NCBI GenBank assembly: GCA_947359465.1
Contig: OX375872.1
Span: 141,743,608-141,807,607, forward strand
Direction: 5' to 3'
Length of the DNA: 64,000 nt
DNA from: Metellina segmentata
Taxonomy: Eukaryota > Arthropoda > Arachnida > Araneae > Tetragnathidae
Shown here: positions 1 to 10,999 of the stretch, piece by piece
How positions within the stretch are numbered: position 1 is the stretch's first letter
Layout: each line of letters opens with the position of its first letter
The notes under the pieces: generated by a model
What the model was told of the DNA's origin: nothing
Databases searched by the model: none
What the model saw: only the letters and a program-made list of their open reading frames with translations
Program-made: the position numbers and the translations under genes

Positions 1-61
1 ACCTCGTCAAGGACTTAGTATGTCCCAGTATAAACCACCAAACCATCCACGTAGTTATACT

Positions 62-364
62 TTAAAATTCGCTAAGTTGATGTTCATCAATAACATCTGA
101 TGACTTTTTGGTTTGGGTTGGGGGATCATTGAATGATGTCATGCTCAGTTCTTTGGGCGTGGTGGGGGTCCCCGAGTGCATTTCCTCTGATATGGTTGTC
201 AGCTCGCTGTATACGAATTTAGGGATGGCCGATGATGGTCCAGGTCCTAACTTCTCGGGTGGAACCAGGAGAGCGTTAGTGGAAGTGACCTCATCGGTCA
301 ACGAGGCGGAGGTGGTCACTGGATGTCGTTGTGGTGGCTCAGCGGCAGCTTCCGGGTCACGTGC
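62..364 (-). CDS. Terminal coding exon of a four-helix membrane protein gene (cytosolic tail)
   Basis: Last of six minus-strand exons. A pyrimidine-rich acceptor ending TTTCAG lies just upstream (forward 365-370), and the frame then runs open for 100 codons to a stop at 62-64. It joins the previous exon (4588-4662) in phase 0. The peptide begins ARDPEAAAEPPQ and ends DEHQLSEF. It is rich in Pro, Ser, Thr and acidic residues with no hydrophobic stretch, as expected of a cytosolic tail following the fourth helix. It contains YSEL at tail residues 52-55, which fits the YXXO type of endosomal/lysosomal sorting signal (inference). No AATAAA is present in the 61 bases left before the window edge, so the 3' UTR end lies outside. 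The overlapping plus-strand open frame at 108-368 is a shadow. Confidence 0.78.
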   Translation of the reverse strand, partial: ARDPEAAAEPPQRHPVTTSASLTDEVTSTNALLVPPEKLGPGPSSAIPKFVYSELTTISEEMHSGTPTTPKELSMTSFNDPPTQTKKSSDVIDEHQLSEF

Positions 365-444
365 CTGAAAGAAACGTTGCAGTAGTCGAGGTTTCTTGGA
401 ACATGAAATCTAAACACCAAATTTCTCATTTCCAGAGTGTAAAA

Positions 445-815
445 GTATGAACAATGGCATCAATTAGGCGAACATCTATGAGGAATGGAACTGACTAGGA
501 TAATCTTTATGAACAGTAACGCCAACTAGGGTGCATCTATGAACAGCGGCACTAACTAGGGTAACATCTATGAATACTGAAACCAATAAGGGAGCATCTA
601 TGAGCAGTGACGCCGACTAGGAGAACATCTATTAATAGTGGAACTGACTAGGCGAACCTCTATGAACAGTAACGTCAAGTTGGGAACATCTATGAGCAGT
701 GACGCCGACTAGGAGAACATCTATGAATAGTAACGTCAAGTTGAGAACATCTATGACAGCGGTACTAACTCCAAGAACACATATGAACAATGACACCAAC
801 TAGGGGAGACGGAAT
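445..815. repeat. 31-bp minisatellite, about 12 degenerate units
   Basis: The motif AACATCTATGAACAGTGAC recurs about every 31 bases (near 470, 501, 532, 563, 594, 625, 656, 688, 717, 749 and 776), each followed by a variant of ACTAGGG. Units differ by several substitutions. It lies in the last intron of the membrane protein gene, 80 bp upstream of the terminal exon's acceptor. Confidence 0.85.
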
Positions 816-1397
816 GTGGTAACAACGAGGGGATGTTGTGGAAGCGCTGTGTTTATATTCCAACCTGTTAAGGGGACCGGGAAGGCCCTATCTCCTCCAT
901 GTTAAATTCACGAAATTCAAGACCCTTTTTCTCAACAACTATAATAGTAATCAACACAAAATTTTTATGGTGGTTAGACTGATATGTAATACAAACTTTA
1001 ACAGCTCACTTTTTTTTTATTTAAAAATTTTATTTTTATAGAAATTTTTAACTGAATATCACTTTTTAGATAGCATTTTTTAACACATTTAAATTTCTAA
1101 AAAATCCAATTTTCAAACAATCAAAAAATGCCCGTGTTAAAATCTTTAGAGATATAACACAAGTATGTCATAAAAATATTAAGTCATTATGTTCAGTAGA
1201 TTCTGAGAAAATGGGGCATGAATCTTAAAAATCTAAGTTTTGAGAAAAATGGATTTAAACATTTCAAATGAATTTTTATAAATAATTTTACGTCTAACCT
1301 TAATGAAATCCTGATTTATATAAAAGGTGATCTCTTTCATTTTTAATACATGTATATTCAATTTTTTTTTATGCTTTTCTTTCTATGGCGGGCCTTT

Positions 1398-1954
1398 TTA
1401 CTGTATTCGGAGAGTTTTCGCTCTCCATCGATAACACGGTCTTAGTCCAGTTTTCTCAAAAATTTGTATAAAATGGCAGCCTGGATTGATTTTAACTCTA
1501 GATAATGTATAGCACCTTATAATATTTCCACTGTTGCAGCAGGAAACAGCATCAAACACTCCCAGTTTTAAAGTTTGGATGGTTACAAACACATTTTTTG
1601 GAACGCGAGTCCAAATCACATTGTTCACCGATTCATTTGGGTTTTGAGTCTTTCCGTGAACACATTTTTTCAACAATTCTGGATTCGCCAAGTCTCTGAA
1701 ATTTGATTTAATTGTCTTCAAAATGTAGGCAGTATAAGGCAAGGCAATATGTGTGTGTTTATCATGGTAATACACATCACTCTTTTAGCTACAGCACGTT
1801 GAAATTTCCACCAGCTTTCATTCCCAACTGGACAAAGACCGTGATTTGGATTTAAGTTACTTGACAGTAAATAAAAATATTCTGCCCAGACAGATTGTTG
1901 CATATTGTGCAGAAAACCAACATTTATCCTTATTGCTAGTCCATAATAGATCAA
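1398..1954 (-). pseudogene. Broken Mutator/Kolobok-like transposase fragment
   Basis: Two overlapping minus-strand frames. The first (1718-1954) has a CPVGNESWWKFQ block. The second (1398-1775) has RDLANPELLKKC followed by HGKTQNPNESVNNVIW. They read as one protein split by a frameshift near 1720-1775. I associate the HG-x-TQN-x-NES-x-N block with transposases annotated as Mutator-like in arthropod genomes. The same block is found in the separate TTAA element at 60275-60428, which supports it being the element's own transposase. Only a C-terminal part is present, so the element cannot be autonomous. Confidence 0.65.
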
Positions 1955-2051
1955 ATGTCATGTCTCAGAAAGTGCTAACTTATATCGCATGGTAAAATTA
2001 ATAAAAATAGTTAGAAAAAAACTAAATGTTTACAGTTAACTCTACTGTTAC

Positions 2052-2180
2052 CAGATTACCGAAAATAATTTGAGTAAAGTAAAGTAAAAAATATAATATA
2101 CATTGTTGAAAATATAATATACAGATTATCGAAAATAATTTGAGTAAAGTAAAGTAAAAAATATAATATACATTGTTGAG
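2052..2180. repeat. 70-bp direct duplication
   Basis: GAAAATAATTTGAGTAAAGT occurs at 2061 and 2131, followed each time by the same AT-rich run ending CATTGTTGA. Nearly identical copies indicate a recent duplication inside the TTAA element. Confidence 0.9.
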
Positions 2181-2501
2181 CAACAAAGATTAGAAATGTC
2201 CACAAACGGTTTGTTTACATTTGAAAGGCCGTGTCAGATGTGAAGTGCTTATTGGAGACGTGCATAATTTTCAAACTTCCTCTTATTCTATTCCTAGTGT
2301 GATATATCATTGGAAAGAGGAGATTTTGAACTATATAAAGGAGCAATAAAATAGAAATTGATTTTTTAGTCGAATTTTGCCTTCCCGGTCCCCTTAACGT
2401 ATTTAAAAAATAGAGTCGTCCAAATCTGCGTCTGTACTGCCTTCTCGCGATATACTATTGTATTTAGACATTTCATTACTCAGAATAAATCAGAACTGTC
2501 A

Positions 2502-2740
2502 TGTCTGATTAAAAACACTAATCTTCACTTGGGCAGGAAATACTGCCAAGTGGTCGTGGGAAAAAGCATGAATACTAATGCGGGACAAACTATTAGTGGG
2601 TTAAAGTTATTATCCAGCGTGATCAAAAACACTAGTCCACACTTGGATAACAAATCATCCCAAGTGGTGATGGGGAAAAAGCATGAATTTTAACTAAAAG
2701 AAATTATTGATGGGATAAAGAGATTATCCACCGTGACCGG
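2502..2740. repeat. Two-copy degenerate tandem repeat, about 114 bp
   Basis: AAAAACACTA plus CACTTGG, CCAAGTGGT, GGGAAAAAGCATGAAT and TTATCCA appear in the same order at about 2511-2615 and 2625-2735. Within each unit CACTTGG and CCAAGTG form a short dyad. No coding potential seen. Confidence 0.75.
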
Positions 2741-2913
2741 ATAGCCAATCGGCCCAAATCAATTCGTAATCTCACGGGACTTACCCTTCTGAGATATTAC
2801 GACAGCGACTCCGCTCACATGCTGTTCTATTTCATTCGAATGTTGATGTAGACAGCAAAAGGTGATTGTTGAGAGTGAACAATAAAATATTTTTCTCTCT
2901 TTTATATGTTATA

Positions 2914-4435
2914 TACACTAGTGTGCAAAACTTAAGCAACAAAGTCACTTTCAGCATCCAGCCAAGAAATTGTAGGAAAAGGCTTTTTGCGACCAGTACA
3001 ATGAAAAGCCAATTCAGTTGAAAGGTGATGCATATGCAAATATCAGGAGCATGACGTCAGAGGTGACGTGAGGGCACGCAAAACGAGTGGTGCAATGTAA
3101 CTTAATAAGAAGGAGGAAAGGCGAATTTCCAGTACGTGCAATACTGCTACAAGAAACCATCAACAACCAACTACAACCAACCAAAAACCTTTACACGTGG
3201 TAGAATGATTGCCAAGCTTGAGGAGGGGCGTAGTATCACGAATATTTCTCAAGAGTTTGGAATTGACAAAAGTGTTGTTTCACGAGCTTGGAAAGCCTTC
3301 CAAAGAACAGGTACAGCTGTAAGAAAGATTGGTATTGGTCGGCCAAGGAAAGCAACGGTAAGTGAAGACCGATATATCGTCGTGCAGGCGAAAAGAGACC
3401 GAAACCAGACAGCGGTAAACATTGCTCAGCCGCTGCGTACGGCAACCGGACGACAGGTGGTCCCTGTTTACTGGGTCCAGACGCCTTCATAAAGGTGGCC
3501 TATTCGCCCACCGACCTGAACGCTGCCTACCATTGACAACATCCCATCGACGGCACCGTTTACAGTGGCGTAACGAACACAAACACTGGGCATCTCATGA
3601 ATGGAGACACATCCTCTTTATTGATGAGAGTCGTTTCAGTCTGACAAACTTTTCTCGGCTCCAGTTGATATGAAGAGAGGTAGAGACACGCTTTCAACCC
3701 ACTAACGTCAGGTAAAGAAGACTGTTGGGGTCGTCCTGGCGTGCTTGTGTGGTGAGGCATTATGATGAACGGACGGAGCCCCACGTTTTTGACAGAGGTT
3801 CAGTTACCGGAGATTGTTACTGCGATCAAGTTATCGTCCCCCACGTGCGTCAGTTCCGAAGTGCCATTGGTCAAGACTTTTTTTTATAGACGACAACGCA
3901 CAGCCACACAGGTCCTATACTGTTAAGGAGCTTCTAGAAAGTGAAGATATACGTAGATTGGATTGGCCTGTGTTGTCCCCTGATTTAAATCCCATTGAAC
4001 ATGTATGGGATGCTTTGGGGAGACGCCTGGCGGCACGATCGTATCCTCCGGAGAACACTAGACAACTGACACGGATGATCATTGAGGAATGGGCACTCTC
4101 AAGAAGTGTTGGATAATCTGGTGTTGAGTATGGACAGACGGTGGCACGTAATCATTGCAGTTAGGGGAGGTCATATACCTTACTAAGGGACTTAGGTTTG
4201 TTGTTCTCCCTCTTGGCCAAACAGTGTTTGTACCAACTCCATTCTGTCTCAATAATGCCTTTTTCTGCTTCCTTCTATACTGTATACGTCCAATTCATTT
4301 TTTGCTTCTTCAGTTTCTTCATCATTTAAGTTCTACATTGTGCCTCTGTAGTGTAAATTTCATGTCTCCCAGTTGATTTTTTGCGAAATTACGGCAAAAA
4401 TCAGAAAAGTTGCTTAAATTTTGCACACTAGTGTA
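2914..4435 (+). mobile_element. Tc1/mariner element (copy A), 1.52 kb, near full length
   Basis: Inverted termini start CACTAGTGTGCAAAA (2916-) and end with the complement at 4433. About 25 bp match with one mismatch. Both ends abut TA (2914-2915, 4434-4435), the Tc1/mariner target duplication. It encloses a recognisable but frameshifted DD34E transposase. It lies in the last intron, 150 bp from the exon at 4588. Confidence 0.93.
3136..4186 (+). pseudogene. Tc1-like transposase, frameshifted DD34E
   Basis: Helix-turn-helix part in one frame (3136-3492: EGRSITNISQEFGIDKSVVS, then a GRPRKA linker). The catalytic part is in other frames: FIDESRF with the first Asp near 3623, then DDNAQPH near 3891 and NPIEH near 3988. 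Counting from the second Asp to Glu gives 34 intervening residues, the Tc1 signature. A last frame ends ..VRGGHIPY with a stop at 4184-4186. At least three frameshifts separate these pieces, so no active enzyme can be made. Confidence 0.9.
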
Positions 4436-4587
4436 AGTCCGTTGCATTAACAACGAAACAGTGCGTGATTTAAGAGCGACGTTTTTGAGAGGGAAACTTA
4501 GTTTATACCGTTCACAATAGTACATTATTGACCTGAGACAGAACAGTTGGTCAATCTGAAGTGTTATAACATTGAAAATAAACTTAC

Positions 4588-4662
4588 TGGGGCAACATTT
4601 TCTCTGATCACTCCAATTTTGTACTCCTGGTATTGAGATAACACGCACAACAGAGCATAAAC
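4588..4662 (-). CDS. Internal coding exon: end of helix 4 and QYQEYK motif
   Basis: A 75-nt exon. The acceptor is TTTTTATTTTCAG (complement of forward 4663 upward) and the donor is GTAAGTTT (forward 4587 downward). It is in phase 0 at both ends and translates to 25 codons starting VYALLCVLSQYQEYKIG and ending RENVAP. VYALLCVL continues the helix begun in exon 17956-18015 (..VLICAIN). SQYQEYKIG is the juxtamembrane segment I recall as conserved in arthropod four-helix proteins of the DUF4728/LAPTM type. The long reverse frame over 4322-4648 crosses a Tc1 end and is in a different frame from this exon. Confidence 0.82.
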
Positions 4663-5100
4663 CTGAAAATAAAAAGAAATAATTTCATGAAATATTTTTT
4701 ATATTATTCCACACATATTTTCATGAGCCATTGAAATATTTCCTGACACTTAATATTGAAGGAAACAATGAAAAACTTGTAATTTAAACGACGTCAAGAA
4801 ATTAAGCCTCAAGCTCATATATCAATAAGATGACCGAGATAATGAGTCATAAAATACTGGACAAGGGACAAGAAAAAGGTGTCTGAATTTGAAACGGATC
4901 GATTGTAGAAGGATAATCGTAGGTGTGGGAAAAATTGTATCAAGTGCATTCATTCGGCTATTTGAGAGGTTCTTAACTCGATTAAAATAGCTTCAAAGGA
5001 TTTTTTGATTAGAGGCAAAGAAAACCTGTCGCAGGTAATTTCATAGTTGATTAGTTTTAATCTCAGTTACTCGAATTTCATGAGTCTGAATTTCAATAAG
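4663..5100. other. Intron, no feature seen
   Basis: AT-rich sequence with no recognisable repeat, transposon end or exon. Confidence 0.5.
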
Positions 5101-6460
5101 TTTTCTAATTTAGAAGAATAGCTCTTCCAAAGGAAAGGTTAATTATCGAACAGCTAATTCTAAATCCTAATTACCTTCATACTCCAAAATGAAAGAATAT
5201 TTAAAATACTAAGAGGTAATTATCTTGATTCCTCCTAATTCTAAATGCTACCCCTATTTTCAAAATCGAAAAAATACTTCAAATCTTGAAACAGTATTCT
5301 CTTAATTTTTTCCAAATTTCAAATATTAATTATATTAATTTATTCTAAATCCATGTCTAAATTCTTATCGATCTCCAAAGCGAAGAAGCAATCAAAAACT
5401 GTATGTATAAATTCTAAATCTCTTCATCTCCAAAACGAAAGAACAGTAAAAATTCTTAAAGTACGAAGTCTCAAATTCGGATATCCGAAATCCGGAATTG
5501 TCCAAAATCCGGACGTTTTGCTAATCGGTGTTATTTTGTTTGTTTCACTTTTCTCCATTTCTCAGACAATTTTTAAAGAATAAGGAGGTAAACCTGAACC
5601 TAATTGATGAAACACGTAAAATAACGTACATGTATAGAGTAAATACCACACAGAAAAATTAGAAGATTTGCAAGCAAAAAATTTCTTGCATTGCATTAAA
5701 AAGATTATGTTTCGTTTTTTTAAAAATTATTCCTATTTATATATCGTTTATTTTACTTTTGAAAACTCAAAATTCGCACGGGGGAGGTTAGATGAAGGTT
5801 TTTTGATAAAAAATGCAAATAATCCTAAGTCCGTAAAAGTCTGAAATCCTTAATGACCGAGGTCTGGATTATTCCAGATTTTGAACTTTGTACTATATGA
5901 CTACTACTATATCTAGTTGACTCCTCCAAATTCTAAATACTGCCTCTATTTTCAAAAACGAAAAAATAGATAAAATCTTGAAATAGTATTGGGGTCTTCA
6001 TACCTTCTAATTCAAAATCCTAACTATTGTCATTCTTTTTATATACAAATATTAATTCTCATCAATCTCCAAAACATAGAAACAATCATAATCTATAATT
6101 GTCTTCAATCCTCTTCTAAATCCTTAATACAACACATTCGCAAAACGAAAGAACACTTAAAATAGTAATATATTCATTCTTCCTAATTCCAAATTCTAAT
6201 TATCTTCATTCTTTCTAAATCCAAGTCTTAATTCCCATCAATCTCCAAAACAAAGGAAAATTTAAAACGTCTTTTTAAATCCTCCTACTTCTAAATCCTA
6301 AATACCTCCCGCTCCCAAAACAAAAGTCTTAATTATTCCTCTTCATTTTAAATCTTAACAATCTTCATTCTCCAAAACAATAGAACAGTCAAAATATTAA
6401 AAGAGTAACAACTTCATTCCTCCTAATTCCAAATACTAATTATCTTCCCCTCTGAAACAA
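5100..6460. repeat. Degenerate AT-rich tandem repeat (CCTCCTAATTCTAAATCC / CTCCAAAACGAAAGAAC)
   Basis: Phrases such as CCTAATTCTAAATCC, CTTCATTCTCCAAAACGAAAGAAC and ATTAAAATCTTGAAAC return every 80 to 100 bases in varied forms. A further block of the same family lies at 8020-8200. The small open frame at 5353-5583 is made of this repeat and is not credible as a gene. Confidence 0.65.
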
Positions 6461-7469
6461 AACTGCCAATTCTATAAGGTAACGGAACCTTTGTGTAAAC
6501 CAATTTTATATATAAACCTCTGCGGGGGTCAGGCATGACTCAACTTCGCAACCCGTAGTATTCCCTGCATGATCTCCTTTCCAGTATTAGCCTACCAGAC
6601 CAATAGAATCCTACTTGACCATTAGAATCTTTCTATCTTTCCAACTATTTTAAGCGATGATCCAACATAATCTTTTCAAAAGAAAATATCGAATTTTTCC
6701 AAAGGATGCGATTCTAAGGAAATCACCAATAGAATCTTTCTAAATCTTGAAAGAATACATCCTTATGTGTGTTGTAGGATAAAAGCACTGCTACAAAACT
6801 AGGAAAGCTATTGTCCATCAAAGGGTAAACTACCTTATTAATAATAATGGCCGTATTTTCCAGAAAAGATGATTTCGTTGCAAGTTTTCTAAGTAGTTGC
6901 AAGTTCTCTTGGCTGTAAAGCCCCATTTCCCAAGCGTCTCTCTTGAGAGTACTGCTCACACAAACTCGACTCGACGTCTGCGTCGTTTATCCAAACAGAA
7001 TGAATTTTGATAAATAGCCAGATAATTGCAGTTGTCAAGCGCAAAGGTGTAAGCGACAGTGTCAGTAATTTAGAGTCGCTCTGTCACCTCGGGGTTTTCT
7101 ATTCCTTTCGATAGATTTTGATGGTGAGGAAGAAAGAGATTGCCATGGGTATTTTAAAACTAAAAAAAACCGAGCCTTCAACTCGAAAAAGCAATCAAGT
7201 GTCTATGAAATTAAGTTCGCGATATCAGAGGGTGGCTTCCATTCTCCGACGGACGTGAAGACTTGAGAGGGCGGGAGAATTGTTTTTTAGACAGAGTAAT
7301 CAGTTTGAGTGTTTGATTGCTTCAGCTGACATGATTGAACGAAGGTTTTGTGTGTTTAACTGTCTAAGCGTCATGAGATTTTCGAGTAGTGTAGTATTGC
7401 TTTTTTCCAAAAGGATGTACAATAATTAAAGTATCACACCTTTCTAAAGAATCCATGAATTCATTGAAC
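6461..7469. other. Intron, no gene recognised
   Basis: Slightly higher GC around 6950-7340 but no splice-bounded exon or transposon end that I can support. The 78-codon minus frame at 6723-6959 contains the TTTGGAAAGATTCTA repeat phrase and is rejected as a gene. Confidence 0.4.
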
Positions 7470-7960
7470 CTTTAGAAACATTATGTTTTTTTTTCTTGAA
7501 ATGTAATATTTATTTGTACCTATTCTAATAATCTTTTTCTTTGATTAGAATCCCTTGGAACGATTCTACTTCTCCTTTCTTTAGAATAGAATCCTTTTAA
7601 AATATTCCATTGCTCCTTCACAGAGTATATAATCCTTTGCAAGTATTTTATTGCTCTTTCTCTCATAATAGAATTCCCTGAGGCATTTCCTTTGGTTCTT
7701 TCCTTAGAATGGAATCATTTGAAAAGATTCTACTGGTAGAATCTTTATTAACTTCTCCTTAAAATAAAATCTTTATTAACATCTCCTTAGAATAGAATCT
7801 TTTAGAATTCTATTGCCTATTTCCTTAGAATAGAATGCCTTGTATAGATTATTTTGATTTCCTTTCCTTAGAATGGAATCCAATGGAAATATTATCTTGC
7901 TTATTTTCTTAGAATGTAATCCTTTGGAAAGTTTCTATTGGTTAAGAAAGTCAAAAATGG
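7470..7960. repeat. Degenerate tandem repeat (TTAGAATAGAATCCTTTGGA), about 40-bp period
   Basis: CCTTAGAATAGAATCCTTTG and GATTCTATTGCTCCTTTCC alternate roughly every 35 to 45 bases. The same family recurs at 11000-11215, 11380-11560 and 12370-12540, and inverted at 19495-19735 and 38556-38672. Confidence 0.7.
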
Positions 7961-8426
7961 TTAGAAATTCTTGCAGCAAGGCATCAGATTACATTATGGG
8001 TATAAGAATGTGAACCCCTCAGATTAATTACCTTCATTCTCCAAAACGAGAGTCGAAATTCAAAAGATAGCTATCTTCATTTTTCTTAATTTTAAATCTT
8101 AATTGTGAACAATCATTATTGTTAATATTAATGCCTCTTCTTAATTCTAAATCCTAATTATCTTCCTTCTCCAAAACGAAAGAACATTCCAAATTGAATG
8201 AAATATTCCATTCCTCCTCTCGAAAGAATATAATCCGTTGGAAATATTTTATTCCTCTTTCCCTCAGAATAGACATGGTTCTTTTGGTCCTTTCCTAAGA
8301 ATATAAATCTTTGCAGTGAAGATTGGAGGCTATGTAAAATTTTGCTTCTTTCAGATGTGCTCAAGAGTTTTGAGAGATCACCATATCTGCTGGAGTTGTC
8401 GTGGTTCAGTGGGTTTAGCTACTGCA

Positions 8427-8941
8427 GTAGCAACTAGGGATGCGACATCGACGGCAAAACATCGATGTTCAAAATTAAAACATAGATGTTGATAATACAT
8501 CGACCCAAAAACATCGATGTTTTTAAAATTCAGTGTATATAAACTTTTTTCCCCATTTCTTAAAACTGGTTTAGCAACTACTGATGCGACATCGGCTCCT
8601 ATACATCGATGTTTTTTTATAAAAATCAATGTTTAGAAAACATCGACATCGATGTCGCATCCCTACTTTTCAGACCCTTCACCCTTGGCCACTTTGGTCT
8701 AAAAGTATGTTCAATTTGCTGATTATAAAAATTATGCTACTTGGTTATTTTTAAAATTTTTATAACAGTACTTTTTTTATTTAAAAATAAAACATCGACA
8801 ACGTAAAAACATCGAAAAGTATAAACATCGATGTTACAAAAACATCGACTCCAATACATCGATGTTAAAAACATTGATGTTTTTTAAAAAACATCGATGT
8901 TTTGAAAACATCGACATCGATGTCGCATCCCTAGTAACAAC
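8427..8941. mobile_element. hAT-type MITE made of CATCGATG palindromes
   Basis: Termini TAGGGATGCGACATCGA (8435-) and complement TCGATGTCGCATCCCTA (to 8933). Flanks are GTAGCAAC (8427-8434) and GTAACAAC (8934-8941), an 8-bp target duplication with one mismatch, as made by hAT transposases. The interior is dominated by AACATCGATGTTTT-like subterminal repeats in both orientations. A second right end (CATCGATGTCGCATCCCTA, to 8666) inside suggests one copy inserted in or rearranged with another. No coding capacity. The short open frames here are repeat artefacts. Confidence 0.8.
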
Positions 8942-10999
8942 CAGCGAGAAGCGCAGGATAGGTTTCTGTAAGGCTCTATTTCTACCTGGGAGTATTTCTC
9001 CCTTTTGTGTTAGTAAATCTTGTGTGTGTATGTCCATTTACTTGACGATGTCAGTCTAGTGTTTGGCTAGTGTCGGCGCGAGAAGTTATGTAAAATTTTT
9101 ATGTGGCTGGAAACGTTTGACCACTGTCATTAGAGTTTTATTGGTTGCAATGGTTCATCTAGCGAAGTTGTTCTCTAGGTTGCAGTGCGAGGATCGACTC
9201 AATCTATCTCGACAACCGTGAGAACAACACGCCTGTGCATGGTATCGGTTTAAAGCTATAAACAAAACCGTTTTGAAATATACGTATAATATATCGCAGA
9301 GGTTTGAATTGATCATGTTTGTTTTCTTGTGAATCCTTTGAAGCAATACGCAATTAGCTCATTTAAACTCTCTTATCTGCAAGTCGTAGTTATCCACTCC
9401 AAACGGATGGCTGAATTCACAGGAGAAATATACATGCAGAGCGAATAGTGGTGACATTTTTGTGGCCAGGATCAAGTGACCAAAACTAGTAGTTATGTGA
9501 CCCTCAGACTAATTTCATATGCTGGGCGAAACATAATATTAATTATTTCATCGAACAACAGGACGGGGGAGAAAACGTCCATGCATTGATTTATCATCTG
9601 ATTGGTCCATAAATTTATCATCTGATAGTAGTGTAGACTGGCGATTTCATAATTTTTTTCGCCACTCCAGAAATGCACGTTCACATAGGCTCCCTGTCAT
9701 AAGATGTCATAGGCAAACGAAATGATACGATACCAAATCAGCCAATCAATTAAATTTTTCGCAGAGCAGTCATCTTGGTCCCAATTTTTTAAGTTTCTGT
9801 TAATAGCAACGATCAGTCTACTTATATTTCACGTCTATGGCTGAATCAGAAGTGAGTCTATTTGTTTCTTTTTCTATTTTCATGCAAAACATCCTTTAAA
9901 TTTATGGTTTCTTGTTTGTTATTAAATTCAGGGTAGAATTTCTAAGTGTTTAATTATTTCTATAGCTAGAAACGAACACCAATAAATTTTCACGCTTCAA
10001 GCTACCACCTAAACTTGTAGGACAAGGATAGCAATATATTTATTTCTTAAGAGAACAAAATTTAATGTATACAGAAATCACAAGCACTCTTTACTAAAGT
10101 ATTTAAATATATTAATTTTTTATGGTAATGCCAGCAGTTTACAGTCGAGAAAACATATCCATCCTAGTTTGCAAGGCGTTTGTATTAGATTAACGTCACA
10201 AAAATTAAATTCATAAAGCGTGATACTTTTGCTTTAATACATATGGATTGCAGGTTTTAGTTTAAGCTATTGAGAAACATATTTTATAGCTTTGATGATT
10301 GTTACAGAAGTCATAAAATGTTGCAGGGCGAAATGAGCTTTGGAAGATTATCTTCTACACTCATAATTACACTGAATTTTATGAAAGTAAGAAAAGTGCC
10401 CTAGGAAAAGCTTTTAGTAAAATTCCTAAGATTCATTGAAAGGCGTAAATCCACACTACGTTCATAACAAATTTTATGTTTCGACTTAAAATATTACTGT
10501 ATTCGATTGAAATGGAATGTGAAATGACTTTTCAAAACAGAGATGATTAAATTTCAAGCAATAAATTTTGTATTTTAGGTTGCTGGAGTTACAAAACTTT
10601 CGTATATTAAAAATCTGTTTTGTCATGTTAACATTTAAAAATGTTTATATTTTTTTATTTGTTGACCAAAATACTTCATGCAAAGTACTTATTTATTTAA
10701 TAATTGCACACAATTGAATGGCTTTGTATATTAACTTTAGTATAAACTCAGGAATTGGCTAATTAAAATATAAAAATCAAGAAGCGCATTGTCTTTAAAA
10801 TTGGAAGTCTTATTGCTATTCCTATTCTGATTTTCTAATATTTCTGAGCACTTAAAACTTGAAATGAACACACACAGTGTAGCCACTTGAAATAATATAT
10901 TTTCAGATATTGTTATGGTATGGTATATATGATATTTTGGTAAACGTCGCACTTCACATTATGTTAATCTACCATTAATTACATACATACTATTTCATC
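8942..10999. other. Intron, mostly unique AT-rich DNA; one dispersed CCAAT-type repeat
   Basis: At 9480-9640 the sequence ATCTGATTGGTCCATAAATT is the inverted form of the repeat found three times at 32.3-33.0 kb (GGACCAATCAGATGATAAAT). Elsewhere I see no transposon ends or splice-bounded exons. The minus frames at 9155, 9493 and 10737 lack supporting features. Confidence 0.45.

Larger units (their letters stand above)
868..2397 (-). mobile_element. TTAA-flanked DNA transposon, Kolobok-like, 1.52 kb
   Basis: The inverted termini are GGGGACCGGGAAGGC (872-886) and its exact complement at 2379-2393. Both are flanked by TTAA (868-871 and 2394-2397), the target duplication of the Kolobok and piggyBac superfamilies. 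G-rich ends and a decayed minus-strand transposase of the same type as in the TTAA element at 59531-61043 argue for Kolobok over piggyBac (family assignment from memory). A 70-bp direct duplication lies inside at 2052-2180. The insertion is in the last intron of the membrane protein gene. Confidence 0.8.

Noticed and set aside
108..368. Plus-strand 86-codon open frame
   Set aside because: Exact shadow of the minus-strand terminal exon, which has a good acceptor and fits the phase of the upstream exon.
868..2397. piggyBac assignment for the TTAA elements
   Set aside because: Target fits, but the ends do not resemble the piggyBac CCC-type termini and the transposase block is of the Mutator/Kolobok-like type; kept as a weaker alternative.
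4322..4648. 108-codon minus-strand open frame
   Set aside because: Crosses the right end of a Tc1 element and is out of phase with the splice-bounded exon 4588-4662.
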